DNA from: Terriglobia bacterium
GTDB lineage: Bacteria; Acidobacteriota; Terriglobia; Bryobacterales; Bryobacteraceae
Reading direction: 5' to 3'
Assembly (NCBI GenBank): GCA_020073345.1
Contig: JAIQFI010000006.1
Location: forward strand, 1-64,000
DNA length: 64,000 nt
Below the pieces are notes generated by a model. That model had not been told where the DNA came from. It did not search any database and saw nothing but the letters and a program-made list of their open reading frames with translations. A program made the position numbers and the translations under genes. Below, piece after piece: positions 18,601-26,531 of the stretch (positions are counted from its first letter, which is position 1; each line of letters opens with the position of its first letter).

Positions 18601-19579
18601 TACACCTGCTGTAATCGCCAGGGGCCTGGGAGGGCTGCCATATGCTGGATTCCCGACCACCTCGACCCTGATTGCGGCGATTCGTCCCATCCCGCAGTGG
18701 AACGCGGGCTTGGCTGGCACTTGGGGACCAGCATTCGGCAAAACCTGGTATGACTCGCTTCAGGCCAAGGTAACCAAGCGGTATTCGAAGGGTCTGGATA
18801 TCCAAGGATCGTTTGTCTACAGCAAGGAGCTTGCCCTGGGTGTGAACTCGGACACTCCCTACTTCACGGCTTTCCCGCCCGTGTACAACGATGTGTTCAA
18901 CCGCGACACCAACAAGCAGCTTTCAGGCTTCAGCCAGCCGTTCCAACTCACCATTTCCGGCACTTACACCACGCCGAGCGCCAAAGGCGACGGCATGGCT
19001 ATAAGAGTGCTGTCGCACGTGCTGCGAGACTGGCAGATTGGCGCAGTGATGAAATACCAGAGTGGCGCGCTCATCCAAAGTCCCAACTCCACTAACGGCC
19101 TCATCGCCCAGTTGGGCCGGTCACCCTTCGGTGCGACTTTGTTTAACCTTCCCAATGGCAACCAGAATCTCTTCGCCCCCGGCGTGGATCCGAATTCCAA
19201 ATCCTTCGATCCGACCGTGAATCTTGTGCTGAACAAGGATGCTTGGAAGGACGCGCCCCAGGGGCAGTTCGGGTCGAGCGCGGCGTACTACAACAACTAC
19301 CGCTGGCAGCGCAAGCCTTCCGAGAATATGAACTTTGGCCGGAACTCCCGGATTGGCAAGGAAGGCAAGCAAGTCCTCCAGGTCCGGGCGGAGTTTCAAA
19401 ACGTCTTCAACCGCCACTTCTATTCCGCCCCATCCCCTCTGGGTAATTCTCCGCTCACGACGCCGGCGTTTAACAACCCTGGAGGCACTTTATCCGCTGG
19501 CTTTGGTTACGTTAACTGGTTTAACGGGTTTGGAGCCACACCCCGCACCGGTCTGCTGGTCGCCCGGTTCCAGTTCTGA
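15659..19579 (+). CDS. Large TonB-dependent-receptor-like outer-membrane protein (Oar type)
   Basis: 1306 residues. Signal peptide (VMRIFVALNCLILLAVVAFAQ), then a carboxypeptidase-regulatory-like beta-sandwich (about 25-105: GTVTDSTGAVVPNAPLQVKN... YELTVKQPGFK), a plug-like domain (about 115-245, ending GYFNFTMKSGTNQFHGSAY) and a very long beta-barrel ending in Phe (LLVARFQF), typical for outer-membrane insertion. This family, abundant in Acidobacteria, is thought to import large substrates such as oligosaccharides; the ligand is not predictable. Start could be ATG 15659 or 15665. It has its own promoter at 15573-15601. Confidence 0.9.
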   Translation: MVMRIFVALNCLILLAVVAFAQVGSNITGTVTDSTGAVVPNAPLQVKNSDTGAVFAGGTSATGNYVIIVPPGTYELTVKQPGFKQVTQKNLIVGAETSVRQDIKLEVGGVTEVIEITDASPLLKTESADVSHNFTVDRVDNLPVLTVGTGTGFGAIRNPLQAVTLLPGMQFQQDFILRVNGLPNNSESIRVEGQDATNGLYRGQTGIIQQGVEAIQEVAVQTSNYAAEFGQAAGGYFNFTMKSGTNQFHGSAYDYFVNEMLNAGLPYTNGGTSDSKRCYSATPGATAVTAANPTGSVCTSGNHVVNKQRRNDYGFTFGGPVKIPKVYDGHDKTFFFFNFEQFRENQGFNTSTFTVPTPAYRSGDFSTAQQVCPTPLPASSAAACPGGAGSGQFLTQGGKLLKDSLGRNIPQFGVYDPATSRIGPDGLPIRDPYTNNKIPLTSMDPIALAVQNYLPLPNNPNPKLLTNNYSVPFYTSYKHTTNPSIKIDHSISSKIKVSGYWSLQSTDQPNHNGLNEVFTGVVPTDNRSTTARFNYDQTLKPTLLLHLGVGYLYTHSPSTPQSFDLSTLNPPAGTISSGSDGKGLQGFYTNIFPNFTGLSAIGGTGGNSMSIGSGTDNVLYDEKPTGNATLTWVKNNHTFKFGGELQMEGLIGVLYTHGNGNFTISPRETSSQWEGVQSGVNSNSGFGYASFLLGQVDAFTVQPNADERLGNHAIGLFGQDTWKVTRKLTLDYGIRYDYQTPLREQYGRLQMANFNNINTVVGRRGTVQYEGYNKDGVTGRCNCTFQQTYPWAIGPRLGVAYQINTKTVLRVGGAVSYGTTANSSFVSINAADFYTFNAPGYGLPAIQNLKNGNPYGPGNPFGNPTLSWPNFDPSKYPTRTVCPGTLNATCYNPQSPFIILDEDGRPPRIFTFSIGLQREVTRNVVVDVSYVGNRGVWFSAPGLSVTDTNGLDITDVAKFGGSNPLNINSTADGQLLLSPINTPAVIARGLGGLPYAGFPTTSTLIAAIRPIPQWNAGLAGTWGPAFGKTWYDSLQAKVTKRYSKGLDIQGSFVYSKELALGVNSDTPYFTAFPPVYNDVFNRDTNKQLSGFSQPFQLTISGTYTTPSAKGDGMAIRVLSHVLRDWQIGAVMKYQSGALIQSPNSTNGLIAQLGRSPFGATLFNLPNGNQNLFAPGVDPNSKSFDPTVNLVLNKDAWKDAPQGQFGSSAAYYNNYRWQRKPSENMNFGRNSRIGKEGKQVLQVRAEFQNVFNRHFYSAPSPLGNSPLTTPAFNNPGGTLSAGFGYVNWFNGFGATPRTGLLVARFQF

Positions 19580-19619
19580 TTCAGCCGCTGCACCGGTTGG
19601 TCTAACGCGCGGTGATAGC

Positions 19620-19991
19620 ATGGTGGTCATGAAGTGCGCGGTGTTGCTCCTGCTGGCGGCGCCATGGGTGTGGGCCGCGAATGAAGCTGCGGATCGCGCG
19701 GCCATCGACAAGCTCATCGCATCGCTAAACGATCCCAAGGCACGGCCCGACGCGGGCGAAGTCTGGACAGAGATGAGCCATCCCATCCTGGTCACGCGCT
19801 CGGTTCAATTCCTGTCCCCGAAGGTTGCCAGAGTGGATGCTGCGCGCGTCCAGTACGGCTCGGTTATGACACACAGCGTACCGGTCGTCATACTGCTCGA
19901 GAAGAGGCGCGGGGGATGGAGGATTGTTTCGCTGAGGGAAGGAGCGGAGCCGTTACCGACCATCCAGCCGGTCAGGTTCCTGCCTCAATAG
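19620..19991 (+). CDS. Secreted NTF2-like (SnoaL-type) protein
   Basis: 123 residues from ATG 19620 (or 120 from ATG 19629), with a signal peptide (MKCAVLLLLAAPWVWA). The mature part fits an NTF2-like cone: helix ADRAAIDKLIASLND, then strands VARVDAARVQYG, VPVVILLEKRRGGWRIVSLREG. Such proteins often bind small hydrophobic ligands; no catalytic residue is obvious. It follows the receptor by 40 bp and may be co-transcribed. Family assignment is by pattern only. Confidence 0.65.
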   Translation: MVVMKCAVLLLLAAPWVWAANEAADRAAIDKLIASLNDPKARPDAGEVWTEMSHPILVTRSVQFLSPKVARVDAARVQYGSVMTHSVPVVILLEKRRGGWRIVSLREGAEPLPTIQPVRFLPQ

Positions 19992-20005
19992 CTCTTCCTT
20001 AATAA

Positions 20006-20632
20006 ATGAATTTTGAAGCAGCCCTGATCAATGTGGCGTTGTTATGGCTGCTGACGACTCCGCACGAGTTCGCGCACGCCTGGGTCGCGACGAAGCTGGG
20101 CGACGACACACCGAGGCGCGACGGCCGGGTCACGCTCAATCCGCTGGCGCACGTGGATTGGATCGGCACGGTGCTGCTACCGGCGGTGACGTCGCTGGTG
20201 GGCGCGGGATTCCTGGGATGGGGCAAGCCGGTGAGCACGAATCCCTCCAAGCTGCGGGGCGGTTTGAACGGGATGGCCTTGGTGGCGTTGGCGGGTCCGG
20301 CGAGCAACGTGGTGTTCGCGGTGGTGCTCGCGGCGGTGTCGGTGGCGATGGCGAACGTGAATCCTGCTGTCGCACGATTCACGGCGCAAGGCACGCGGCT
20401 GAGCCTGTACCTGGCGCTGTTCAATATGATCCCGGTGCCGCCGCTGGATGGGTCGAAGCTGCTGCTGGCGGCAAGGATCCCGGTCGAGATCTACTCGATG
20501 GTGGCGCGCTACGGATTCCTGCTGTTGATCCTGATGATGGCTTATACCCAGGTCGGGTACACGCTCTCGGCTTGGAGCGTCGAGGCCACGCGGGCGATGC
20601 TGGGATGGTTCCGGCCCTCTGGAGTCCTATAA
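20006..20632 (+). CDS. Site-2 protease family (M50) membrane metalloprotease
   Basis: 208 residues, with the zinc motif HEFAH (about residues 20-24) in the first membrane helix and the third ligand motif PPLDGSKLL (about residue 147). It cleaves membrane-embedded peptides or has a related function in the inner membrane. This compact class (YwhC-like, no PDZ domain) has hydrophobic stretches at about 4-25, 50-72, 88-112, 130-145 and 165-195. Its in vivo substrate is unknown. Lies 14 bp after the NTF2-like gene. Confidence 0.9.
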   Translation: MNFEAALINVALLWLLTTPHEFAHAWVATKLGDDTPRRDGRVTLNPLAHVDWIGTVLLPAVTSLVGAGFLGWGKPVSTNPSKLRGGLNGMALVALAGPASNVVFAVVLAAVSVAMANVNPAVARFTAQGTRLSLYLALFNMIPVPPLDGSKLLLAARIPVEIYSMVARYGFLLLILMMAYTQVGYTLSAWSVEATRAMLGWFRPSGVL

Positions 20633-20665
20633 ATGTAGTCTTGAGAAACGCCGATATGCATAAGC

Positions 20666-21469
20666 ATGAAGCGCCTACTCTTACCCCTGGCACTGATGGT
20701 GCTCGCGGCACAGACGAAAGCACAGACGCCGCAGCAGTTCGAAGCTACTCTCAGAAGCAATCCCAACGACCGGGAAGCGCGAAAGGCGTTACTCGACTAC
20801 TACTTCCTTAACTCCAGTCTGAGTCCATCCGTTGCCATCCCGGCGCGGCGACGCCACATACTTTGGTTGATCGAGAACACGCCGTCGGACGAGCTGGCGG
20901 GAACTTCAGCGGCGACCATCGACGCCGCCGGGCATCGCTTGGCCGATCCAGTCGGGTTCAAGCAGGCATCGGAAGCCTGGCGGGCACAGACGTCGAAGCC
21001 AGACGCCAGCGCAGCGACTCTGGCCAACGCCGCCTATTTCTTCAAGCTTTCTGACAAAGCGTTCACGATTCGCCTGCTGGAGCGCGCCGTCGCGCTGGAT
21101 CCCGGCAACAGAAACATTAGCGGGGGCCTGGGTGAGGCGTACGCGATGGCGATCATGGGAGTCACCATGATCAACAAAAACGGCTACCCGCTGGGCGCGG
21201 ATCCTGCCCAGCTTCAGTCTCCCATCGCCAGGCAGGCGCACGACGCACTGGGAACTTCGAAAAACCCCTACGTGCTGGCGGTGGCCGGGTATCAACTCTC
21301 GTTTCAGGGCGCCATTCTGCTGGGTACGGGAAAACTAGCGCTGGACACCGGGCCGTTGGCGGAAAGCGTGCTGCAACGCGCAGTCGCGTTTGCCCCGAAT
21401 GATGCGGATGTCGCGAATTACATGCAGCAGCACCGGGAGATCCAAGCGGCTATACACCGCCGGCGCTGA
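20666..21469 (+). CDS. Secreted helical (TPR-like) repeat protein
   Basis: 267 residues with a signal peptide (MKRLLLPLALMVLAAQTKA). The rest is Ala/Leu-rich helix pairs that look like degenerate TPRs (for example LLERAVALDPGNRNISGGLGEA and VLQRAVAFAPNDADVANYMQ, which share the pattern RAVA-P-N). Such repeats usually hold protein partners. No catalytic motif is visible and I do not recognise the family. Convergent with the cytochrome c gene downstream (10 bp gap). Confidence 0.7.
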   Translation: MKRLLLPLALMVLAAQTKAQTPQQFEATLRSNPNDREARKALLDYYFLNSSLSPSVAIPARRRHILWLIENTPSDELAGTSAATIDAAGHRLADPVGFKQASEAWRAQTSKPDASAATLANAAYFFKLSDKAFTIRLLERAVALDPGNRNISGGLGEAYAMAIMGVTMINKNGYPLGADPAQLQSPIARQAHDALGTSKNPYVLAVAGYQLSFQGAILLGTGKLALDTGPLAESVLQRAVAFAPNDADVANYMQQHREIQAAIHRRR

Positions 21470-21479
21470 CTCAATCGCT

Positions 21480-21851
21480 TTACTTGCCGGCTTCCGCCTT
21501 GAGCTGTTGGACCAGCGGGATATCCTTGGCTTCCGGTGAATCCGGAAGCGTCTTGATGTACGCCCAGATGTCGGCCAGCTGCGCATCCGAAAGTACCTTG
21601 GCGGAGTAAGACGGCATCTGGTTAGTGCCGGGGCTGCGGACGTAGGCCGTGAAGACGACCGTCGCCATCTTCATCGGAACCAGCCGCTTTCCAGGGCCGT
21701 TCTGACCCGAGAAGCCGTGGCATGCGTAGCAACTGTAGTCGACGAACATCTTCTTCCCACGAGTGGCATCGCCCTGCTGGGCAACCGCAGAGACGACCAG
21801 CAGGCTCGTAGCCGCCACGGGTGCGAGGAATCCGAAAATTAGCTTCTTCAT
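21480..21851 (-). CDS. Small periplasmic monohaem cytochrome c
   Basis: 123 residues, signal peptide MKKLIFGFLAPVAATSLLVVSAVA. One class I haem site, YSCYACHGFSGQNG (CXXCH, about residue 42), and a distal Met ligand in QMPSYSAKVL. It starts 11 bp after the stop of the upstream ThDP enzyme, with GGAGATACGAAT as ribosome site overlapping that stop, so it is the third gene of a ThDP-enzyme operon. It probably accepts electrons from, or carries electrons for, those exported enzymes; this is inference from context. Confidence 0.9.
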   Translation of the reverse strand: MKKLIFGFLAPVAATSLLVVSAVAQQGDATRGKKMFVDYSCYACHGFSGQNGPGKRLVPMKMATVVFTAYVRSPGTNQMPSYSAKVLSDAQLADIWAYIKTLPDSPEAKDIPLVQQLKAEAGK

Positions 21852-21862
21852 ATTCGTATCTC

Positions 21863-23749
21863 CTACCCGCGCGGCTGAGTTACAACATCGATCATCACGG
21901 GCTCGCCTTTCTTGACACGTTCGACGCCGCGCTTCAGAGCGGGCGCGAGATCCTTGGGATCGGTGATGGGACCTTCGCTGTACATGCCGTAGGCTTTGGC
22001 CATCATGGCGTAGTCGATGTTGGGATCGATCAGCCGCGTACCGATGTGCGAATTTTCCTGGCCGCGGTTGCGGATGCTGGCGGCGCGCGCGATGAACATC
22101 ACTTCCTGGTGATACCCACGGTTGTTGTGCATGATGCTCAGCAGCGGGATGCGGTGATGCGCGGCGGTCCACAGAATGCCGGGCGAATAATTCATGTCTC
22201 CGTCGGTCTGGATGTTGACGGAGAGGCGTCCGTGCTTCTTGTTGGCGAGGGCGGCGCCCACCGACGCCGGTGCGCCGTATCCCATGCCGCCGGCTCCCTG
22301 CCCGCCCAGGTAGTGGTAGGTCTTCTTCATGTCCCACATGCGGCTGGGCCAGCCTCCCACGAAGCCTTGCGGGGAAACATACGACCAATCCTCGTTCTTG
22401 ATCAGAGGCCACAATTCGCCGGCGATGCGAGCCAGACTGACAGGGCTCGCATTCCAGCCGACGGAAGCCGCTTCCACGGCTGCGGCACGCGCGGCGTGGT
22501 TGGCCTCGGCGTGTTTCTTCCCACGATCCTCGAACAATCGTTTCTTGTCGGGGGTCAGGAGCTTCTGCACTTCCTCGATCAGCGCCGGGAGAGTCGCCTC
22601 CGGATCGGCCGCGATGTAGACATCGCCATTCATGCCGTTCCCGTTGATGTTGAAGTTGGACGTGGCGAGCAATTCAGCCGTGCTGATGACGATGGTCTTC
22701 CCGCCGCCGCCGGGGCCGCCTCGCCCGCCTCCTCCGCCCCCGCCCGCTTCAAGACTCAGCGTGACATCCGCGGCTCCACCCACGCCGTTACCGGCCATAG
22801 GATGACGATTTGGGAAGGTCATCCGGTCGCCACCGCCGCCGACCGGGCATTGCAGCAGATCAGCGAGCCGCACCAGCAGGTCCATACCTTCCTGAGTACG
22901 TACGCGGCCCGCCGCGATGCGCGGATTGTTGGCGTTCACCATGTCCTTGGCGATCTGCCGCACCGACGCCAGATCGGCGCTGGGCATCGACGGCATGGTG
23001 AACTTGGGAACCTGCGGCCGGTTGGCCGGCATCGCGCCCATCTGCAGCTCGGCTTGCACGGTGATCAGTACGGGCGCCATGGGAGGCGTCATCGCCAGCT
23101 TATATGCACGAATCAAGGCTTGGCCAACGCCGGCAAGCGTATCCGGCTGGTGATCCCATTTCACGAAATCGCGCACCATGGCTCCGAGGTCAACGGCAGT
23201 GTGGGCGGGAACGGCAGTATCGCCGGTACCCGCGATCATAATGATCGGCACGCGGTCGCCGTACGCGTTGTAAATCGCCATGGCCGCATGCTGTACGCCG
23301 ATTGTGCCGTGCAACAGGGCCAGCATCGGCTTGCCGTCGGCCTTGGCGTAGCCGTGCGCCATCGCGACGGCGTTCTCCTCGTGGGTGCAGGTGACAATCT
23401 CGGGATTGTTCCTGGTGTAGTTGATGAGAGATTCGTGGAGTCCTTCGAAACTCGACCCGGGATTGAAAGAGACGTACTCAATGCCGAGCGCCTTGATGAC
23501 GTCGCACATGTAATCGGAACCGGGGTTCTCGACGATGCGCGAAACTGGCGCAGGCCGGGCCGTTCCATCTTCGCGAGCGATCACGGCGCCTTCAGGCTGG
23601 GCTGCACCGCCGCGTCCGCCGCGGCCTCCGCCCTGCTGAGCTTCGGTGAGCTGAGGGGTCACCAGCGTTGCAGCGCTGACGGCAGCTCCGGCGGCTGCTC
23701 CTTTTAGAAATCCGCGACGGCCGACGGAAGTGTGCTTGGGTTTCGACAT
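21863..23749 (-). CDS. Tat-exported thiamine-diphosphate enzyme (acetolactate synthase/pyruvate oxidase-like), paralogue 1
   Basis: 628 residues from ATG 23749, preceded by GGAGATATTCACC. N-terminal twin-arginine signal GRRGFLKGAAAG. The ThDP fold is complete: N-terminal Pyr domain with catalytic Glu in CTHEENAVAMAHGYAK (about residue 125), and C-terminal PP domain with the diphosphate/Mg motif TDGDMNYSPG...HNN (about residue 540). Relatives are acetolactate synthase, pyruvate oxidase and benzoylformate decarboxylase; the substrate is probably a 2-oxo acid. The middle domain carries a poly-Gly insertion encoded at about 22705-22747 that the paralogue lacks. Export of a ThDP enzyme is unusual. 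Located between its paralogue and a cytochrome c. Confidence 0.88.
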   Translation of the reverse strand: MSKPKHTSVGRRGFLKGAAAGAAVSAATLVTPQLTEAQQGGGRGGRGGAAQPEGAVIAREDGTARPAPVSRIVENPGSDYMCDVIKALGIEYVSFNPGSSFEGLHESLINYTRNNPEIVTCTHEENAVAMAHGYAKADGKPMLALLHGTIGVQHAAMAIYNAYGDRVPIIMIAGTGDTAVPAHTAVDLGAMVRDFVKWDHQPDTLAGVGQALIRAYKLAMTPPMAPVLITVQAELQMGAMPANRPQVPKFTMPSMPSADLASVRQIAKDMVNANNPRIAAGRVRTQEGMDLLVRLADLLQCPVGGGGDRMTFPNRHPMAGNGVGGAADVTLSLEAGGGGGGGRGGPGGGGKTIVISTAELLATSNFNINGNGMNGDVYIAADPEATLPALIEEVQKLLTPDKKRLFEDRGKKHAEANHAARAAAVEAASVGWNASPVSLARIAGELWPLIKNEDWSYVSPQGFVGGWPSRMWDMKKTYHYLGGQGAGGMGYGAPASVGAALANKKHGRLSVNIQTDGDMNYSPGILWTAAHHRIPLLSIMHNNRGYHQEVMFIARAASIRNRGQENSHIGTRLIDPNIDYAMMAKAYGMYSEGPITDPKDLAPALKRGVERVKKGEPVMIDVVTQPRG

Positions 23750-23820
23750 GGTGAATATCTCCGTGGATCGGTTTAGATCACAAACAGGCCGGTATCGATT
23801 GTACACCCGGCAGCGCTCGA

Positions 23821-23866
23821 TTTGACGGGTTTGCAAACCCGTCGCAGGTCTGGAGACCTGCCCTAC
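23821..23866. repeat. Double palindromic element between the two ThDP-enzyme genes
   Basis: A perfect 20-bp palindrome, GACGGGTTTG and its complement (23824-23843), is followed by CAGGTCTGGAGACCTG (23845-23860, 7-bp arms) and GCCCTAC. It abuts the stop codon of the upstream ThDP gene. It may protect or attenuate the operon transcript, or be a mobile REP-like element. Confidence 0.6.
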
Positions 23867-25770
23867 TAGCCGCGGGGCTGAGTCACGACGTCGATCAGTA
23901 CAGGCTCGCCCTTCTTAACCCGCTCGACGCCCCGTTTGAGCGCTGGCGCGAGGTCCTTCGGATCGGTGATCGGACCTTCGGCATAGAGTCCATAGCCTTT
24001 AGCGATGGACGCGTAGTTGATATCCGGATCCCACAGCTTGGTGCCGATACCGGCCCGCTCCGCGCCGCGATTGTGCGCGCTGGCCATCTGTTCGACGAAC
24101 ATCACTTCCTGGTGATACCCGCGGTTGTTGTGCATGATGCTCAGCAGCGGGATGCGATGATGGGCCGCGGTCCAGAAGACGCCGGGGGAATAATTGAAAT
24201 CGCCGTCGGTCTGAATGTTGATGGAGAGGCGCCCGTACTTGCGATTGGCGAGCGCCGCGCCCACCGACGCAGGCGCGCCGTAGCCCATGCCGCCGGCTCC
24301 CTGGCCGCCGATGTAGTGATAATGCTTCTCCATGTTCCAGATGCGATTGGGCCAGTTGCCGACGAAACCCTGCGGCGAGACGAACGACCAGTCTTCGTTC
24401 TTGAGCAGCGGCCAAAGCTCGGCGGCGATGCGGCCGACGCTGACGGGGCTCGCATTCCAGCCCCAGGAGAGCGCTTCCACATCGGCTTCGCGATTCTTGC
24501 GATGCGCCTCGGCGAGCTTCGCGCCACGATCCTTGAGGGCGCGCTGGCGATCGGCCGTGATCAGCTTCTTACAGGCTTCAATCAGATACGGCAGCGTGGC
24601 TTCCGCGTCCGCGCCGATGTCGAGATCGATGTCGGCATAGTGGCCGAAATCCTGGATGTTGCTCTTGTGAGAGAGAGAAACCGAAGAAATTTGAATGACC
24701 TTGGCGTTGCGAGGCCGCGCCGCGCGGGCTTCCGTCAGGATGTCCTGCACTTCGAGAGCCAGAGTGACATCGGGCTGGTATCCTGCGCCGCCATTGCCCG
24801 CCAGCGGATGGCGGTTGGGGAAGTTCATGCGCTCGCGATTGTTGACGGGCGATTGCAGCGTTTCCGCCAGTTCAATCAAGAGTTTGATGCCCTCGGGAGT
24901 ACGGGCGTAGCGTTCGGGGATGATCATGGGGCGCTCGGCCGCCACCAGCATGCGCGCGGCCTCGGCCACAGCGCCCATATCGCCGGCGGGCGGCGTGGTC
25001 ATCACCAGCTTGGGAATGCGCGGGCGCTGCCCTTCCATGGCGTGCGACTGAATCTCGGCGCCCGCCACGATCAGGACCGGCCCCATGGGCGGGGTCATGG
25101 CGATCTTGTAGGCGCGCACAGCGGATTCGGCGAACGCGCCGAGCGAATACGGTTGGTCGTCCCACTTGGTGTAATCGCGAACCAGCGCGCCCAGGTCCTG
25201 GGCACTGTGATAACTCTGGACGCCGGGATTGCGCTCGGCGCCATCGGAGTGATTGCCGACCACGATGTAGATCGGCACGCGGTCGCAATAGGCGTTGTAA
25301 ATCGCCATACCGGCGTGCTGCAGGCCGATATCGCCGTGGATCAGCGCCATCATGGGCTTGCCTTCGATCTTGGCGTAGCCGTGCGCCATGGCGACCGCGT
25401 TCTCCTCGTGCGTGCAGGTGAGGAACTCCGGCATCTTGTTATCGCCGTAGTTGATCAGCGATTCGTGCAGCGATTCGAAGGTGGATCCAGGATTGGCGCT
25501 GAGGTATTCGAGGTTGAGCGTTTTAAAGACGTCGACCATGAAGTCGGAGCCGGGGTTCTCGATGACTCGCGCATTGGCCGCGGGACGTGCCGCGCCGGTT
25601 TCTCGGGCGACGGCGGCTCCGCTGGGAGCCTGGGCTCCGCGTCCAGCGGGTTGCTGCGACGATTGCTGCGCGGGCGCCAGTTGCGGTTTGGCGGCCAAGG
25701 CAGCCGCGCCTACGGCAGCACCCTTCAGGAAGCCGCGTCGACCGACGGAACGCTTTGTGGACTTAGCCAT
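23866..25770 (-). CDS. Tat-exported thiamine-diphosphate enzyme, paralogue 2
   Basis: 634 residues from ATG 25770 with a strong ribosome site (GGAGGGAGATTCAAT). Twin-arginine signal GRRGFLKGAAVG followed by a hydrophobic stretch and an AQQ cleavage region. Catalytic Glu in CTHEENAVAMAHGYAK and the ThDP/Mg motif TDGDFNYSPG with downstream HNN match the neighbouring paralogue, as does the C-terminus (KKGEPVLIDVVTQPRG); the pair clearly arose by tandem duplication. The middle domain differs and has no poly-Gly insert. First gene of the ThDP-ThDP-cytochrome c operon. Likely 2-oxo-acid decarboxylase or oxidase acting in the periplasm; substrate unknown. Confidence 0.88.
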   Translation of the reverse strand: MAKSTKRSVGRRGFLKGAAVGAAALAAKPQLAPAQQSSQQPAGRGAQAPSGAAVARETGAARPAANARVIENPGSDFMVDVFKTLNLEYLSANPGSTFESLHESLINYGDNKMPEFLTCTHEENAVAMAHGYAKIEGKPMMALIHGDIGLQHAGMAIYNAYCDRVPIYIVVGNHSDGAERNPGVQSYHSAQDLGALVRDYTKWDDQPYSLGAFAESAVRAYKIAMTPPMGPVLIVAGAEIQSHAMEGQRPRIPKLVMTTPPAGDMGAVAEAARMLVAAERPMIIPERYARTPEGIKLLIELAETLQSPVNNRERMNFPNRHPLAGNGGAGYQPDVTLALEVQDILTEARAARPRNAKVIQISSVSLSHKSNIQDFGHYADIDLDIGADAEATLPYLIEACKKLITADRQRALKDRGAKLAEAHRKNREADVEALSWGWNASPVSVGRIAAELWPLLKNEDWSFVSPQGFVGNWPNRIWNMEKHYHYIGGQGAGGMGYGAPASVGAALANRKYGRLSINIQTDGDFNYSPGVFWTAAHHRIPLLSIMHNNRGYHQEVMFVEQMASAHNRGAERAGIGTKLWDPDINYASIAKGYGLYAEGPITDPKDLAPALKRGVERVKKGEPVLIDVVTQPRG

Positions 25771-25852
25771 ATTGAATCTCCCTCCAACATCCTAGATTAC
25801 TTAGATTCCGGATTCCAGCCCTGCCGGCTCAATCGGGTATTCTGAAGATGCC

Positions 25853-26176
25853 GTGGCAGAGCGCATTACCAAAGTTCCGGACGTTTGCGGAGGCCGTGCC
25901 TCGATCGCTGGTCACCGAGTGCGGGTGCTCGATGTCGTGATCTGGCACGAGCAACACGGGTTATCCCCGGACGAGATTGTCTCTCAGGTTCCGTCGATTA
26001 CGCTGGCCGACGTCCACGCCGCGTTGGCGTACTACTACGACCATCGCGAGGAAATCCAGGAGGAAATCCGAGCCGAGCGGGAGCAGGCTGAGGAATTTCA
26101 CCGCAGCAACCCATCCGCGCTGTCGGAGAGGCTGACGGAGAGAACGTCCCGCAGCCGGCTGGACGAAGCCTCCTGA
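25853..26176 (+). CDS. DUF433 antitoxin
   Basis: 107 residues from GTG 25853. Core DUF433 pattern: VCGGRASIAGHRVRVLDVV, then LSPDEIVSQVPSITLADVHAALAYYYDH. Members are winged-helix DNA-binding antitoxins of the VapB45 type that neutralise and autoregulate with a PIN-like toxin. The C-terminal charged tail (EEIRAEREQAEEFHRS) probably binds the toxin. The toxin gene starts 3 bp after its stop. Confidence 0.85.
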   Translation: MAERITKVPDVCGGRASIAGHRVRVLDVVIWHEQHGLSPDEIVSQVPSITLADVHAALAYYYDHREEIQEEIRAEREQAEEFHRSNPSALSERLTERTSRSRLDEAS

Positions 26177-26179
26177 CAA

Positions 26180-26509
26180 GTGCGTGTCCGTTTTCATCTG
26201 GACGAGCACATCCCGATGAGCGTTGCCGCCGGTCTGCGGCGGCGGGGCATTGACGTCACTACCGCGGCTGCAGAGGAATTGACTGGAGCTTCGGACACGG
26301 ACCAGTTGTCCTTCGCAACTCAGTCTGGGCGCGTGCTGGTGACCCAGGACGCGGACTTCCTACGTTTGCATCAAGCAGGCGTAGTGCACGCGGGCATCGC
26401 CTACTGCCGCCAAGGTTCGATCTCCATCGGCGAAATGCTCCGCCGACTCGTCCCGGTACATAACCTCATGACGGCGGAGGAGATGCAAACTCGCGTGGAG
26501 TATCTCTGA
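26180..26509 (+). CDS. DUF5615 PIN-like toxin
   Basis: 109 residues from GTG 26180. Acidic PIN-like residues: FHLDEHIP at the N-terminus, GASDTDQLSFA and VLVTQDADFLRL, the usual layout of DUF5615 (Mut7-C-like) putative ribonucleases. Partner of the upstream DUF433 antitoxin; both have GTG starts and are tightly packed. Predicted to cleave RNA when free, stabilising the locus or acting in stress/phage response; target unknown. Confidence 0.85.
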   Translation: MRVRFHLDEHIPMSVAAGLRRRGIDVTTAAAEELTGASDTDQLSFATQSGRVLVTQDADFLRLHQAGVVHAGIAYCRQGSISIGEMLRRLVPVHNLMTAEEMQTRVEYL

Positions 26510-26531
26510 GGACAATGATAGACTTCGCAGT

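Noticed and set aside
22705-22747. Low-complexity G/C run as a frameshift or repeat expansion
   Set aside because: The reading frame continues correctly through it as a poly-Gly loop of the ThDP enzyme middle domain.
21821-25845. Two very long plus-strand open frames
   Set aside because: Antisense to the two ThDP enzymes; the products resemble each other only because the real genes are paralogues.
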